Positions 16,479 to 25,917 of a stretch of 64,000 nt of DNA are shown in pieces. Position 1 is the first letter of the stretch, and each line of letters starts with the position of its first letter. The notes beneath the pieces were generated by a model. The model saw only the letters and a list, made by a program, of their open reading frames with translations. It was not told the origin of the DNA and ran no database searches. This DNA comes from Sporichthya brevicatena (GTDB lineage Bacteria; Actinomycetota; Actinomycetes; Sporichthyales; Sporichthyaceae), in NCBI RefSeq assembly GCF_039525035.1, contig NZ_BAAAHE010000026.1:1-64000 (forward strand), read 5' to 3'. Position numbers and translations under genes: made by a program.

Positions 16479-17662
16479 TGCGGGTCGGCCTGGTCTGCCC
16501 CTACGCCTGGGAGGTCCCGGGTGGGGTGCAGGCCCACGTCCGCGACCTCGCCGAGGCGCTGATCGCGCTGGGCCACGAGGTCTCGGTCCTCGCTCCCGCG
16601 GAGATCCCGGAGCCGGGGGAGCCCTCCGACCTCCCGCCCTACCTGGTGCCCACCGGCCGGGCGATTCCGGTGCCCTACAACGGATCCGTCGCCCGGGTGG
16701 CGTTCGGCCCGGTCACGAAGAAGCGCGTCCGGCGGTGGGTGCGCGACGGCGGGTTCGACGTCCTGCACGTCCACGAACCGACCGTCCCGAGCATCAGCGC
16801 GCTGGCCTGCTGGGGGGCGAGCGGCCCGATCGTCGCGACGTTCCACATGAGCAACGGCCGCTCCCGCGCGATGGCGGCCGCCCACGGCGTGCTGCAGCCG
16901 ACGCTGGAGAAGATCTCGGCCCGCATCGCCGTCTCCGAGCCCGCCCGGCAGACTCTGGTCGAGCATCTCGGCGGCGACCCCGTGCTGATCCCCAACGGGG
17001 TGGCGCTCGCCCGGTTCGCCCGCGCCGAGCCGATGCCCGGCTGGCCGGGGGAGGGCGGTGCGATCGGGTTCCTCGGCCGCTTCGACGAGCCGCGCAAGGG
17101 CTTCGACATCCTCGCCGCGGCGATGGAGCAGCTCGTCCGCACCCGGCCGGGGCTGCGACTCCTGGTCGCCGGTCCCGGTGACACCGACGCCGCACTCGCG
17201 GCGATGTCCCCGGCGGTTCGCGAGCGGGTCACGATGCTCGGCCTGGTCGACGAGCCCGCGAAGGAGCGCATGCTCCGCTCGGTCGACCTCTACGTCGCGC
17301 CGAACACGGGCGGCGAGAGTTTCGGCATCATCCTCACCGAGGCCATGTCCGCCGGAACGCCCGTCGTCGCCAGCGACATCGACGCCTTCCGCCGGGTCCT
17401 GGAGGACGGCACCTGCGGCGCGCTGTTCCCCGTCGGGGACGCCGACGCCCTCGCCGCGACCCTCGCCGACCTCCTCGACGACCCCGCCCGCCGCGCCGTG
17501 CTCGCCGGCGAGGCCTCCCGGGCCGTGGCGCGCTACGACTGGGCCCAGGTCGCGGCCGACGTCGTCGCCGTCTACGAGACGGTGACCGCCGGGACCACCG
17601 GCGTCGTCGAGGACACCCGGACCCAGCGCCTCGCGCGCCTGGTCGGGCTGTCCACCACCTGA
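16478..17662 (+). CDS. pimA: Phosphatidylinositol alpha-mannosyltransferase
   Basis: PimA transfers mannose from GDP-mannose to the 2-position of phosphatidylinositol, the first step of PIM and lipoglycan synthesis at the inner membrane face. The 394-residue protein has the GT-B, family 4 layout: MRVGLVCPYAWEVPGGVQAHV at the acceptor site, VLHVHEPTVPS, the domain II start GAIGFLGRFDEPRKGFDIL, and the donor-binding E-x7-E segment GESFGIILTEAMSAG (about 277-291). ATG at 16478 overlaps the patA stop by one base after GGGAGAGG. The tail beyond the GT domain is Thr/Arg-rich and probably flexible. Confidence 0.94.
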   Translation: MRVGLVCPYAWEVPGGVQAHVRDLAEALIALGHEVSVLAPAEIPEPGEPSDLPPYLVPTGRAIPVPYNGSVARVAFGPVTKKRVRRWVRDGGFDVLHVHEPTVPSISALACWGASGPIVATFHMSNGRSRAMAAAHGVLQPTLEKISARIAVSEPARQTLVEHLGGDPVLIPNGVALARFARAEPMPGWPGEGGAIGFLGRFDEPRKGFDILAAAMEQLVRTRPGLRLLVAGPGDTDAALAAMSPAVRERVTMLGLVDEPAKERMLRSVDLYVAPNTGGESFGIILTEAMSAGTPVVASDIDAFRRVLEDGTCGALFPVGDADALAATLADLLDDPARRAVLAGEASRAVARYDWAQVAADVVAVYETVTAGTTGVVEDTRTQRLARLVGLSTT

Positions 17663-17673
17663 CGCGGGCAGCC

Positions 17674-18213
17674 GTGCACCCCGACGTCCTCTGGTTCGTC
17701 CTCGCCCTGGTGCTGGCCGGGGTCTACCTGAGCTGGACCGCGGGCCGACTCGACCGGCTGCACGCCCGCGTGGACAGCTCCCGCGCCGCCCTGGACGCCC
17801 AGCTCGTGCGCCGCTCGGCGGTCGCGATGGAGCTGGCCACCTCCGGGCTGCTCGACCCGGCCTCCGCGCTCCTCATCGCCGACGCCGCGCACGCCGCGCG
17901 GCAGGCCGAGGGGGACGATCGGCCGCCGGCCGAGAGTGACCTGTCACGAGCCCTGCGCGCGGCGCTCGACCAGCCCGAGCAGCTCGAGGAACTCACCAGC
18001 ACCGGCGACGGCCGTCAGCTCGTCGACGAGCTCGAGGCCGCGGCCCGCCGGGTCGGGATGGCCCGGCGCTTCCACAACGACGCCGTCGCCGCGGCCCGGG
18101 CGCTGCGCGCGAAGCGTCACGTCCGGTACCTGCGCCTGGCCGGCCACGCGCCGCCCCCGCTGACGTTCGAGTGCGACGACGCCCCGCCGGAGTGCCTCGC
18201 GCGCGTGCTCTGA
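17674..18213 (+). CDS. LemA-like membrane-anchored protein of the PIM cluster
   Basis: A 179-residue protein with one N-terminal membrane segment (VLWFVLALVLAGVYLSW, about 5-21) and a helical remainder. RLDRLHARVDSSRAALDAQL and ARRFHNDAVAAARALR resemble the helices of LemA proteins. In mycobacteria the gene at this place is a larger protein that includes a Nudix domain; that domain is not present here. GTG at 17674 lies 11 bp after pimA, so the gene is probably the last of the pgsA operon. Its job is unknown; the position suggests a link with PIM or membrane lipid metabolism. Confidence 0.75.
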   Translation: MHPDVLWFVLALVLAGVYLSWTAGRLDRLHARVDSSRAALDAQLVRRSAVAMELATSGLLDPASALLIADAAHAARQAEGDDRPPAESDLSRALRAALDQPEQLEELTSTGDGRQLVDELEAAARRVGMARRFHNDAVAAARALRAKRHVRYLRLAGHAPPPLTFECDDAPPECLARVL

Positions 18214-18237
18214 CCCGACGGAGGACCGGGCCGACGG

Positions 18238-20478
18238 TCAGTCCGAGGACCCGCCCGCCGGGACGTCGGACTCGATGGTCGGGACCGGGGTCGGCGTCGG
18301 CGGCGGTGGCGCCGGTGTCTCCGGCACCGGGGTGGGCGCGGGGGTCTCCGGGGCCGGGGTGGATGCCGGGGTCTCCGGGGCCGGGGTCGGTGAGGGAGCG
18401 GGTGTCGGCGTCGGCGCGGGGGCCGCGACGGGGCTCCGGGCCTCGGCGTAGACGACGATCGGCTCGAGCAGCGGGGCCAGCCACTTGGAGAACGTCTTCG
18501 TGATGTGGTTGTCGTCGCGGTAGACGAGCATGTTGCCGACGATCGCCGGGCACTTCTCGCGGGCGCAGATCCAGTCGGTGGTCGGCAGCAGGTCGAACCC
18601 GGCGGTCCGCAGCGCGGAGGCGAGGGTGGTCGCCCGCGTCGCGGTCGCCTTGTACCCGGCGTCGCGGCTGTACGCGCAGCGCCGGACGTCCTTGAGGTTG
18701 TCCGCGACGCAGTCGACCGGGTCGTGCGGGGCGGTGGGGTTGTCGCCGAGGACGACGACGAGCGCGCCGCTCGCGCGCAGCGCCGTCAGCGTGTCGACCG
18801 TGGCCTTGGCCCACTCGGCGTCCTTCTCCTTGACGCCGACGTTCAGGTTCGCCTGGCCGACGACGACGAGCGCCGGCTTCAGCTTGACGATCTCCTCGAC
18901 CCGTTCCTTCCGCCAGGTGGGGCACTCGGTGTACGCGCGGCGGAGCACCTCGGAGTGCGGGGTGACGGCGGCGACCGGGCAGGCGGACTTGGTGCGCTGG
19001 AGCAGCTTCCACCCGCGGGCGGTGGCCAGGTCGTTCAGCGGCGCGAACCACTGCGCGGCGTGGGAGTCGCCGAGCAGCACCATCGTGCGCGCGGCCGGGG
19101 CGTCGGTCTTGCCGAAGGCGCAGTTCGCCGGGTGGGCGACTGTGCGGAAGTCGAGGTGACAGCCGTTGGCGTAGTCGTTGTCGGACTCGGCCTTCTCCAG
19201 ACGGGGCGTGAGGTTGCTCGGCACCCGCTCCACGCCCAACCCGGCCTCCAGGGCCGCGGTGACCGTCGTTGCCTGGGACTTCCCGGCGGCCGTCGTCACC
19301 GGTGCCGCCTCCGCGGGCTCGCCGGTCCCGTTCAGCGCGGGCAGGGTCGCGGCGAAGACGACCGCCGCGAGGGCGGTGGCGGCCGACAGGCCCAGCCCCG
19401 GCGCGAGCCAGATCGGCTTGCGCAGCGAGAGCCGGCGGATCGGCCGCTCGACGAGCACGAAGGAGACGACCGAGAGCCCGACGGAGATGGCGACCGCCAC
19501 CAGCGTCCACTGCGTGGTCAGCGGCTTGTCGACGGCGAGCGGCAGGAAGACCAGCACCGGCCAGTGCCACAGGTACAGCGAGTAGGACAGCTTGCCGACC
19601 CACTGCGCCGGGGTGGTGCCGAGCAGCGCCTCCGCCCCGGCGGTGTGCCGGCGCGCGCCACCGGCGATGACCAGGCCCGCGCCGAGGACGGGCAGCAGCG
19701 CCGCGCTGCCCGGGAACGCCGTGCGGTCGTCGAAGAGGAAGCCGGCGGCGCCGATCATCGCCAGCCCGGCCCAGGACGCCGCGACCGCGGCCGCCCGTGG
19801 CACCTTCAGCATCGCCGGGGCGAACAGCGCGATCAGGCCGCCGACCCCGAACTCCCAGGCGCGGGTGCTCAGCGAGTAGTAGGCGTCGACGGCGTTGTCC
19901 GGCGTCATCGTGATCGAGCGCAGCAGCGAGACCGCCACCACCAGGCACAACGCGCCGATCAGCGCGACGCGGCGGTAGGTCCGGTTCACCAGCACCAGCG
20001 CCAGCACGAGCATCGGGAGCCCGATGTAGAACTGCTCCTCGATCGACAGCGACCAGTAGTGCGTCAGGGGGGACGCGGCGTTGTCGGAGCGCAGGTAGTC
20101 CTCGCCCTCGGCGGCGAGGTGAAAGTTCATCACGTACAGCGCGCTGAAGACGGCGTCGGTCGAGATGTCCTCGGCGTGCAGCGAGTTGCTCCACAGCCGG
20201 GCCGCCACCAGGACGCACAGCGTGACCAGCGCGGCCGCGGGGAGCAGCCGCTTCATGCGGCGCACGTAGAACTCGACCAACTGAACCCGGCCGTGCTTGC
20301 GCTGGGACTCGAACAGCAGGCGGGTGATCAGGAAGCCCGAGATGACGAAGAACACGTCGACGCCGACGAAACCGCCCGTCATCCACAGCAGGTCCGCGTG
20401 GTAGCAGAGGACCAGGAGGACGGCGACAGCCCGGAGCCCCTCGATGTCCGGGCGAAAGCTGCGCTCGGACGCGAACAC
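18238..20478 (-). CDS. Membrane acyltransferase (family 3, OafA type) with SGNH domain and Pro-rich tail
   Basis: The first 385 or so residues are a ten-helix acyltransferase 3 domain with FRPDIEGLRAVAVLLVL, FVGVDVFFVISGFLIT and RRMKRLLPAA. A linker leads to an SGNH hydrolase-like domain with LLGDSHAAQW (about 464) and the catalytic pair region DDNHITK (about 659). Such fusions O-acetylate extracellular glycans; the target is unknown. Residues from about 683 to 737 form a Pro/Thr/Ala/Glu tail with the repeat APETPA, likely extracytoplasmic and flexible. Length is 746 residues. GTG at 20478 has only a weak RBS (GAGAGG, 12 bases). It converges on the LemA-like gene with 24 bp between. Confidence 0.9.
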   Translation of the reverse strand: MFASERSFRPDIEGLRAVAVLLVLCYHADLLWMTGGFVGVDVFFVISGFLITRLLFESQRKHGRVQLVEFYVRRMKRLLPAAALVTLCVLVAARLWSNSLHAEDISTDAVFSALYVMNFHLAAEGEDYLRSDNAASPLTHYWSLSIEEQFYIGLPMLVLALVLVNRTYRRVALIGALCLVVAVSLLRSITMTPDNAVDAYYSLSTRAWEFGVGGLIALFAPAMLKVPRAAAVAASWAGLAMIGAAGFLFDDRTAFPGSAALLPVLGAGLVIAGGARRHTAGAEALLGTTPAQWVGKLSYSLYLWHWPVLVFLPLAVDKPLTTQWTLVAVAISVGLSVVSFVLVERPIRRLSLRKPIWLAPGLGLSAATALAAVVFAATLPALNGTGEPAEAAPVTTAAGKSQATTVTAALEAGLGVERVPSNLTPRLEKAESDNDYANGCHLDFRTVAHPANCAFGKTDAPAARTMVLLGDSHAAQWFAPLNDLATARGWKLLQRTKSACPVAAVTPHSEVLRRAYTECPTWRKERVEEIVKLKPALVVVGQANLNVGVKEKDAEWAKATVDTLTALRASGALVVVLGDNPTAPHDPVDCVADNLKDVRRCAYSRDAGYKATATRATTLASALRTAGFDLLPTTDWICAREKCPAIVGNMLVYRDDNHITKTFSKWLAPLLEPIVVYAEARSPVAAPAPTPTPAPSPTPAPETPASTPAPETPAPTPVPETPAPPPPTPTPVPTIESDVPAGGSSD
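18296..18430 (-). repeat. Tandem coding repeats in the acyltransferase tail
   Basis: The 3' end of the acyltransferase gene contains near-identical GC-rich units (GGGGTCTCCGGGGCCGGGGT on the plus strand occurs twice about 30 bp apart, with degenerate copies around them). They encode APETPA-type units of about ten residues. Copy number could change by slippage. Confidence 0.65.
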
Positions 20479-20694
20479 CGGGGCAGGAACCTCTCGTCGG
20501 ACGGACCGGGACCCGAGCGGACTCCCGAGGACCGACGGTAACCGTGGCCGGGAGCGCCGCCGCAGGGCGTTCAGGATTTCGCGAACGCATTTTTGCCGCT
20601 CATGGACAAGTCGGCCAGAGCCACGCTAACCGAAAGCGTCGGCCGTCACGTCGTCCGCGGCCGCCGCGCGGACGTCGTGCCTGACCAGCGCGCC

Positions 20695-20700
20695 TAGAAT
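20695..20700 (+). promoter_or_regulatory. pdxS: Candidate -10 element for pdxS
   Basis: TAGAAT matches the TATAAT consensus at five of six positions and lies 55 bp before the pdxS start, in the 276-bp gap shared with the divergent acyltransferase. The -35 region is poor in consensus. An eight-base-pair hairpin (20652-20659 with 20667-20674) sits just upstream. Confidence 0.45.
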
Positions 20701-20754
20701 GACGCCGATCAGCCGATCAGGGAGCAAGCCCCACCGCGACACGAAGGACCCGCG

Positions 20755-21666
20755 TTGTCCAGCCCCGAGAACCCCCCGACCACTCCTGTGCACGGCACCG
20801 CGCGCGTGAAGCGCGGCATGGCCGAGATGCTCAAGGGCGGCGTGATCATGGACGTCGTCACGCCGGAGCAGGCCAAGATCGCCGAGGACGCCGGCGCGGT
20901 CGCGGTCATGGCGCTGGAGCGCGTCCCCGCCGACATCCGGGCCCAGGGCGGCGTCGCGCGCATGTCCGACCCGGACATGATCGACGGCATCATCTCGGCG
21001 GTCTCGATCCCCGTGATGGCCAAGACCCGGATCGGGCACTTCGTCGAGGCGCAGGTCGTGCAGAGCCTCGGCGTCGACTACATCGACGAGTCCGAGGTCC
21101 TCACCCCGGCCGACTACGCCCACCACATCGACAAGTGGCAGTTCACCGTGCCGTTCGTGTGCGGCGCGACGAACCTGGGCGAGGCCCTGCGCCGCATCAC
21201 CGAGGGCGCGGCGATGATCCGCTCCAAGGGCGAGGCCGGCACCGGTGACGTCTCCAACGCCGTCACGCACATGCGCACGATCACGGCGGAGATCCGCCGC
21301 CTGTCCTCCCTGCGCCCCGACGAGCTGTACGTGGCCGCCAAGGAGCTGCAGGCGCCGTACGAGCTGGTCCGCGAGGTGGCCGAGGCCGGCCGCCTGCCCG
21401 TCGTCCTGTTCACCGCCGGCGGCATCGCGACCCCGGCCGACGCGGCGATGATGATGCAGCTCGGCGCGGACGGTGTCTTCGTCGGCTCCGGCATCTTCAA
21501 GTCCGGCAACCCGGCGCAGCGCGCCGAGGCGATCGTGAAGGCCACGACCTTCTACGACGACCCGGACGTCATCGCGAAGGTCTCGCGCGGGCTCGGCGAG
21601 GCGATGGTCGGCATCAGCGTCGCCGACATCCCCGTGCCGCACCGGCTCGCCGAGCGGGGCTGGTGA
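20755..21666 (+). CDS. pdxS: Pyridoxal 5'-phosphate synthase lyase subunit
   Basis: PdxS builds PLP directly from ribose 5-phosphate, glyceraldehyde 3-phosphate and ammonia in a 24-subunit complex with the PdxT glutaminase. The 303-residue TIM-barrel protein is very conserved: [46 protein letters not shown] with a catalytic lysine, and GTGDVSNAV. The start is TTG at 20755, preceded by GAAGGA at good spacing; it begins MSSPENPP, a variable head before the conserved core. It overlaps pdxT by four bases. A good -10 (TAGAAT) lies upstream. Confidence 0.97.
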   Translation: MSSPENPPTTPVHGTARVKRGMAEMLKGGVIMDVVTPEQAKIAEDAGAVAVMALERVPADIRAQGGVARMSDPDMIDGIISAVSIPVMAKTRIGHFVEAQVVQSLGVDYIDESEVLTPADYAHHIDKWQFTVPFVCGATNLGEALRRITEGAAMIRSKGEAGTGDVSNAVTHMRTITAEIRRLSSLRPDELYVAAKELQAPYELVREVAEAGRLPVVLFTAGGIATPADAAMMMQLGADGVFVGSGIFKSGNPAQRAEAIVKATTFYDDPDVIAKVSRGLGEAMVGISVADIPVPHRLAERGW

Positions 21667-22292
21667 GCCCGAACCCGGCCGGCGGGCCCCGCATCGGGGT
21701 CCTCGCTCTGCAGGGTGACGTCCGCGAGCACGTCCGGATCCTGTCCTCCCTCGGCGCCCGGGCGCTCCCGGTGCGCCGCGAGTCCGAGCTCGCCGGCGTC
21801 GACGGGCTCGTCCTCCCGGGCGGGGAGTCGACCACGATCGTCAAGTTGGCCGTCGCGTTCGACCTGCTCGAGCCGCTGCGGGCCGCGATCAAGGGCGGGC
21901 TGCCGGTCTACGGCTCCTGTGCGGGGATGATCCTGCTCGCCGACCGCCTCACCAACGGTGGCGGCGCCGACGGGATCGACGGCCAGCCGACCATCGGCGG
22001 CCTGGACGTCCTGGTCCGGCGCAACGCCTTCGGGCGCCAGGTCGACTCGTTCGAGTCCCACCTCGACGCCCCCGGGCTCCCCGAGCCGGAGCGCCCGTTC
22101 CACGCCGTGTTCATCCGTGCGCCGTGGGTCGAGGAGGTCGGACCGGACGTCACGGTCCTGGCCCGTGAACCCCGCGCCGATAGGATCGTCGCCGTCCGTC
22201 AGGGCGAGCTGATGGCCACGTCCTTCCACCCGGAACTGACCGGGGACGACCGCGTGCACCGGTACTTCGTCGACCTGGTGCGAACCAGCTGA
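21663..22292 (+). CDS. pdxT: Pyridoxal 5'-phosphate synthase glutaminase subunit
   Basis: PdxT hydrolyses glutamine and channels ammonia to PdxS. The class I-type glutamine amidotransferase triad is visible: nucleophile Cys in [10 protein letters not shown], and the His-Glu pair in SFHPEL near the C terminus. [12 protein letters not shown] is the oxyanion region. It has 209 residues, normal for the family. GTG at 21663 overlaps the pdxS stop by four bases, which should keep the two subunits in balance. The yebC gene follows 19 bp later, as in other actinobacteria. Confidence 0.96.
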   Translation: MSPNPAGGPRIGVLALQGDVREHVRILSSLGARALPVRRESELAGVDGLVLPGGESTTIVKLAVAFDLLEPLRAAIKGGLPVYGSCAGMILLADRLTNGGGADGIDGQPTIGGLDVLVRRNAFGRQVDSFESHLDAPGLPEPERPFHAVFIRAPWVEEVGPDVTVLAREPRADRIVAVRQGELMATSFHPELTGDDRVHRYFVDLVRTS

Positions 22293-22311
22293 GCCAACCG
22301 GGAGACGCAAC

Positions 22312-23064
22312 ATGTCGGGTCATTCCAAGTGGGCGACGACCAAGCACAAGAAGGCCGTCATCGACGCCCGCCGCGGGAAGATGTTCGCCAAGCTGATCAA
22401 GAACATCGAGGTCGCGGCCCGCACGGGCGGCGGTGACCCCGCCGGCAACCCGACGCTGTACGACGCCATCCAGAAGGCGAAGAAGTCCTCGGTCCCGAAC
22501 GACAACATCGACCGCGCCGTCAAGCGCGGCTCCGGTGCCGAGGCGGGCGGCGCGGACTACCAGACGATCATGTACGAGGGCTACGGCCCGAACGGCGTGG
22601 CGATCCTCATCGAGTGCCTCACCGACAACCGCAACCGCGCCGCCTCCGAGGTCCGCGTCGCGGTCACCCGCAACGGCGGGTCGATGGGCGACCCCGGGTC
22701 GGTGGCCTACCTGTTCTCCCGCAAGGGCGTCGTCATCGTGCCCAAGGGTGACTTGTCCGAGGACGACGTGCTGGGGGCCGTGCTGGACGCGGGCGCCGAG
22801 GAGGTCAACGACCTCGGCGAGGCGTTCGAGGTGATCAGCGAGGCGACCGACATGGTCGCGGTCCGCACCGCGCTCCAGGAGGCGGGGATCGACTACGACT
22901 CCGCCGACGCCAACTTCCTCCCGAGCATGACCATCCCGCTCGACGAGGACGGTGCCCGCAAGGTCTTCCGCCTGATCGAGGCCCTCGAGGACCTCGACGA
23001 CGTCCAGAACGTCTACGCGAACTTCGACGTCAGCGACGACGTCCTCGCGCTGATCGACGCCTGA
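22312..23064 (+). CDS. yebC: YebC/PmpR family protein
   Basis: The 250-residue protein has the diagnostic N terminus [23 protein letters not shown] and the family block [21 protein letters not shown]. Members were long called transcriptional regulators; recent work on bacterial and mitochondrial members points to roles in translation, so the exact role here is open. ATG at 22312 follows CGGGAG. It lies between pdxT and the ruvCAB operon, the usual actinobacterial place. A LexA box and likely separate promoter lie downstream, so yebC is probably not cotranscribed with ruvC under SOS control. Confidence 0.95.
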   Translation: MSGHSKWATTKHKKAVIDARRGKMFAKLIKNIEVAARTGGGDPAGNPTLYDAIQKAKKSSVPNDNIDRAVKRGSGAEAGGADYQTIMYEGYGPNGVAILIECLTDNRNRAASEVRVAVTRNGGSMGDPGSVAYLFSRKGVVIVPKGDLSEDDVLGAVLDAGAEEVNDLGEAFEVISEATDMVAVRTALQEAGIDYDSADANFLPSMTIPLDEDGARKVFRLIEALEDLDDVQNVYANFDVSDDVLALIDA

Positions 23065-23128
23065 CGCTTCCGCGCCGGCCTCGGCGCGTCGGCGCCGGAA
23101 TCGGGCTCGGTTCACCGTACCGTTGGTT

Positions 23129-23144
23129 CCGAACGTATGTTCGG
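23129..23144. promoter_or_regulatory. LexA (SOS) box upstream of ruvCAB
   Basis: CCGAACGTATGTTCGG has perfect six-base arms around GTAT and fits the Gram-positive/actinobacterial LexA consensus CGAAC-N4-GTTCG, including the RNRY centre. It lies 15 bp before the ruvC GTG, where LexA binding would block transcription. TTCACC at 23111 with GTATGT inside the box, 18 bp apart, is one possible promoter that it would cover. Confidence 0.88.
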
Positions 23145-23158
23145 GCGGCGGAGGTGGC

Positions 23159-23713
23159 GTGCGCGTACTGGGGGTCGACCCGGGGCTGACCCGGTGCGGC
23201 ATCGGCGTCGTCGACGGGCAGCCGGGCCGGCCCATCTCCCTCGTCGACGTGTTCGTGGTCCGCACGCCGCCGACCGACGACATCGGAGCGCGCCTGCTCG
23301 GCGTCGAGCGTGAGCTGGAGCGGATGCTCGCGACGCACCGGCCCGACGCCGTCGCCGTGGAGCGGGTCTTCAGCCAGCACAACGTGCGCACGGTCATGGG
23401 CACGGCCCAGGCCGGGGCGGTGGCGATCGTCGCCGCGGCCCGGCACGGCATCCCGGTCGCCCTGCACACCCCGAGCGAGGTGAAGGCCGCGGTCACCGGC
23501 AGCGGCCGGGCGGACAAGGACCAGGTCGGCGTCATGGTGACCCGGCTGCTGCGCCTGGACGCCATGCCGAAGCCGGCCGACGCCGCTGACGCCCTCGCGC
23601 TCGCGATCTGCCACCTGTGGCGCGGGGCGGCCAACGCCCGCCTGTCGGCGGCGGCGGCGAAGGTACCCGTGTCCCGGCTGCCGAAGGGCTCTGCACAGAA
23701 AGGATGGCGATGA
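23159..23713 (+). CDS. ruvC: Crossover junction endodeoxyribonuclease
   Basis: RuvC cuts Holliday junctions after RuvAB branch migration. The 184-residue protein has the RNase H-like catalytic carboxylates: Asp in [14 protein letters not shown], Glu in [13 protein letters not shown], and the aspartates in [15 protein letters not shown] at 23159 is chosen because GGAGG lies just upstream and the protein then begins VRVLGVDPG, like the family; an upstream reading would run through the LexA box. It overlaps ruvA by four bases (ATGA). The promoter carries the LexA box at 23129. Confidence 0.96.
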   Translation: MRVLGVDPGLTRCGIGVVDGQPGRPISLVDVFVVRTPPTDDIGARLLGVERELERMLATHRPDAVAVERVFSQHNVRTVMGTAQAGAVAIVAAARHGIPVALHTPSEVKAAVTGSGRADKDQVGVMVTRLLRLDAMPKPADAADALALAICHLWRGAANARLSAAAAKVPVSRLPKGSAQKGWR

Positions 23714-24336
23714 TCAGCTTCGTCGCCGGGCGGGTCGCGGCCCTGGGCCCGGACGCCGCCGTGGTCGAGGTCGGGGGCGTCGGCCTCTCGCTGAGCTGCA
23801 CGCCGAACACGCTGGCCAACCTGCGGCTGGGGGAACGCGCGCACCTGCCGGCCGCGCTCATCGTGCGGGAGGACTCGCTCACCCTGTTCGGCTTCGCCGA
23901 CGAGGACGAGCGCGTCGTCTTCGAGCAGCTGATGTCGGTCAGCGGCGTCGGGCCGCGGCTCGCGCAGGCGATGCTCGCCGTGCACGACCCGGACGCCCTG
24001 CGCCGGGCCGTCTCGACCGAGGACCTCAACGCCCTGACCAAGGTGCCGGGCATCGGCCGCAAGGGCGCACAGCGGATCGTGCTGGAGCTCAAGGACCGGC
24101 TCGGCCCGCCTCGCGGCACCGCGGCGTCCGTGCCGGCGCAGGCCGGCCCGCCGGCGTCCGGCTGGCGGGAGCAGGTGCACGGGGCGCTGCTCAACCTGGG
24201 CTGGTCGGCCCGGGAGGCCGAGTCGGCGCTCGACGTCGTGCAGGCCGAGGCGGAGGAGACCGGTCTCGACATCGCCTCGACCCAGGTCGCGGTGCTGCTG
24301 CGGATGGCGCTCAAGACGCTCGGCCGGGCCACCTGA
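23710..24336 (+). CDS. ruvA: Holliday junction branch migration protein RuvA
   Basis: RuvA binds four-way junctions and loads the RuvB motors. The 208 residues comprise the N-terminal OB fold ([25 protein letters not shown]), the double helix-hairpin-helix region with [16 protein letters not shown] and [19 protein letters not shown], a flexible Pro/Ala linker and the C-terminal RuvB-binding helices ([16 protein letters not shown]). ATG at 23710 is preferred for the spacing from AAAGGA; ATG at 23704 is possible. It overlaps ruvC by four bases and ruvB by one. Confidence 0.96.
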   Translation: MISFVAGRVAALGPDAAVVEVGGVGLSLSCTPNTLANLRLGERAHLPAALIVREDSLTLFGFADEDERVVFEQLMSVSGVGPRLAQAMLAVHDPDALRRAVSTEDLNALTKVPGIGRKGAQRIVLELKDRLGPPRGTAASVPAQAGPPASGWREQVHGALLNLGWSAREAESALDVVQAEAEETGLDIASTQVAVLLRMALKTLGRAT

Positions 24337-25427
24337 TGGCACGTCAGAGTCACGACGACCCGGCCGGGGCCGAGAGCCTCGTCGCCGCCGAGGCTGCCGT
24401 CGACGAGCAGGAGATCGAGGCGGCACTGCGGCCGAAGCGGCTCGGGGAGTTCGTCGGCCAGCAGCGCGTGCGCGAGCAGCTCTCGCTGGTGCTCGACGCC
24501 GCGAAACTGCGCAACCGGCCGCCGGACCACCTGCTGCTCTCCGGTCCGCCCGGGCTGGGCAAGACGACGCTGGCGATGATCGTCGCCGCGGAGCTGGGCA
24601 TGCCGCTGCGCGTGACCAGCGGTCCGGCGATCCAGCACGCCGGCGACCTCGCGGCGCTGCTGTCCTCCCTCAGCGAGGGGGAGGTGCTGTTCCTCGACGA
24701 GATCCACCGGATGGCCCGCCCCGCCGAGGAGATGCTCTACATAGCGATGGAGGACTTCCGCGTCGACGTCGTCGTCGGCAAGGGAGCCGGGGCGACCGCG
24801 ATCCCGCTGGAGATCCCGCCGTTCACCCTCGTCGGCGCGACCACGCGGGCCGGCCTGCTGCCCGGGCCGCTGCGCGACCGGTTCGGGTTCACCGCCCACA
24901 TGGACTTCTACTCGCCCGCGGAGCTGGAGCAGGTGCTGCGCCGGTCCGCCGGGTTGCTCGACGTCCCGCTCGACCGGGATGGGGGCGCCGAGATCGCCGG
25001 GCGCTCGCGCGGGACCCCGCGCATCGCGAACCGGCTCCTGCGCCGCGTGCGCGACTACGCCCAGGTCCGGGCCGACGGCGTCGTCACCGCCGACGTGGCG
25101 GCGGCTGCGCTGACCCTCTACGACGTCGACGAGGCCGGGCTGGACCGGCTCGACCGCGCCGTGCTCGACGCCCTGGTCCGCCGGTTCGGCGGCGGCCCGG
25201 TGGGGCTCTCGACCCTGGCCGTGGCGGTCGGCGAGGAGACCGAGACCGTCGAGGAGGTCGCGGAGCCGTTCCTGGTCCGCGCCGGCCTGCTCGCCCGCAC
25301 GCCCCGCGGCCGGGTCGCGACGACCGCCGCCTGGTCACATCTTGGTCTCGTTCCGCCGCCGGGAAACGGGGCGCTCGGGAGCGGAAGCAGCGCGGCCCAG
25401 CCGGTGCTGTTCGACAACAGCCCCTGA
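24336..25427 (+). CDS. ruvB: Holliday junction helicase RuvB
   Basis: Hexameric AAA+ motor of branch migration. The 363-residue protein has Walker [11 protein letters not shown] (about residues 70-79), Walker B LFLDEIHR, sensor I region [11 protein letters not shown], the RFG arginine finger region LRDRFGF, and sensor [18 protein letters not shown], then the winged-helix DNA-binding domain. The Ala/Glu-rich head before [13 protein letters not shown] is variable in the family. ATG overlaps the ruvA stop by one base. It completes the SOS-controlled ruvCAB operon. Confidence 0.97.
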   Translation: MARQSHDDPAGAESLVAAEAAVDEQEIEAALRPKRLGEFVGQQRVREQLSLVLDAAKLRNRPPDHLLLSGPPGLGKTTLAMIVAAELGMPLRVTSGPAIQHAGDLAALLSSLSEGEVLFLDEIHRMARPAEEMLYIAMEDFRVDVVVGKGAGATAIPLEIPPFTLVGATTRAGLLPGPLRDRFGFTAHMDFYSPAELEQVLRRSAGLLDVPLDRDGGAEIAGRSRGTPRIANRLLRRVRDYAQVRADGVVTADVAAAALTLYDVDEAGLDRLDRAVLDALVRRFGGGPVGLSTLAVAVGEETETVEEVAEPFLVRAGLLARTPRGRVATTAAWSHLGLVPPPGNGALGSGSSAAQPVLFDNSP

Positions 25428-25556
25428 GACGAGCGGGGCGGTCGGCGCTCCCGGGTCGCCGTTAACGGGGCGGCAAAGAACGCGGGATTAGACTCGGCGC
25501 GGCTCCGGCCGGGCCAGCGTGCCGCCCCCGATGTGACGGAAGGACCTCGCGTTCCC

Positions 25557-25898
25557 GTGGAATTGATCCTGCCCTTCCTGCTCATCTTCGCGGCGTTCTA
25601 CCTGCTGATCCTCGGGCCGCGCCGGGCACAGGCGCGCCGCGCCGCCGACCTCGAGAAGAACCTCCGCCCCGGCGTCGAGCTCATCACCACTGCCGGTGTC
25701 TTCGGCACGGTCACGCGGATCGACGAGGAGGAGGTGCGCCTGGAGATCGCCCCCGGCGTCGAGATCCGCCTCCTCAAGGGCGCGATCGGCAAGATCCTCG
25801 ACCCGGACGCGGGCGCCGACGGCTCCGCGAGCACCGCGCTGCCGGGTGAGAAGACCGACGAGAGCGGTTCGGGTTCCGGCCCGTCCTCGTCCCACTGA
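25557..25898 (+). CDS. yajC: Preprotein translocase subunit YajC
   Basis: Small membrane protein that associates with SecDF. The 113-residue protein has one N-terminal membrane helix (LILPFLLIFAAFYLLIL) followed by the conserved soluble part: RPGVELITTAGVFGTVTRIDEEEVRLEIAPGVE in the usual place. The tail is acidic and Ser/Gly-rich. GTG at 25557 places the helix at the very start; GTG at 25533 would add eight residues and has GGAAGGA too close, so the shorter form is preferred though the spacing (12) is long. secD follows 19 bp downstream. Confidence 0.9.
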   Translation: MELILPFLLIFAAFYLLILGPRRAQARRAADLEKNLRPGVELITTAGVFGTVTRIDEEEVRLEIAPGVEIRLLKGAIGKILDPDAGADGSASTALPGEKTDESGSGSGPSSSH

Positions 25899-25917
25899 CG
25901 AGAGAGACGTTTCGACA

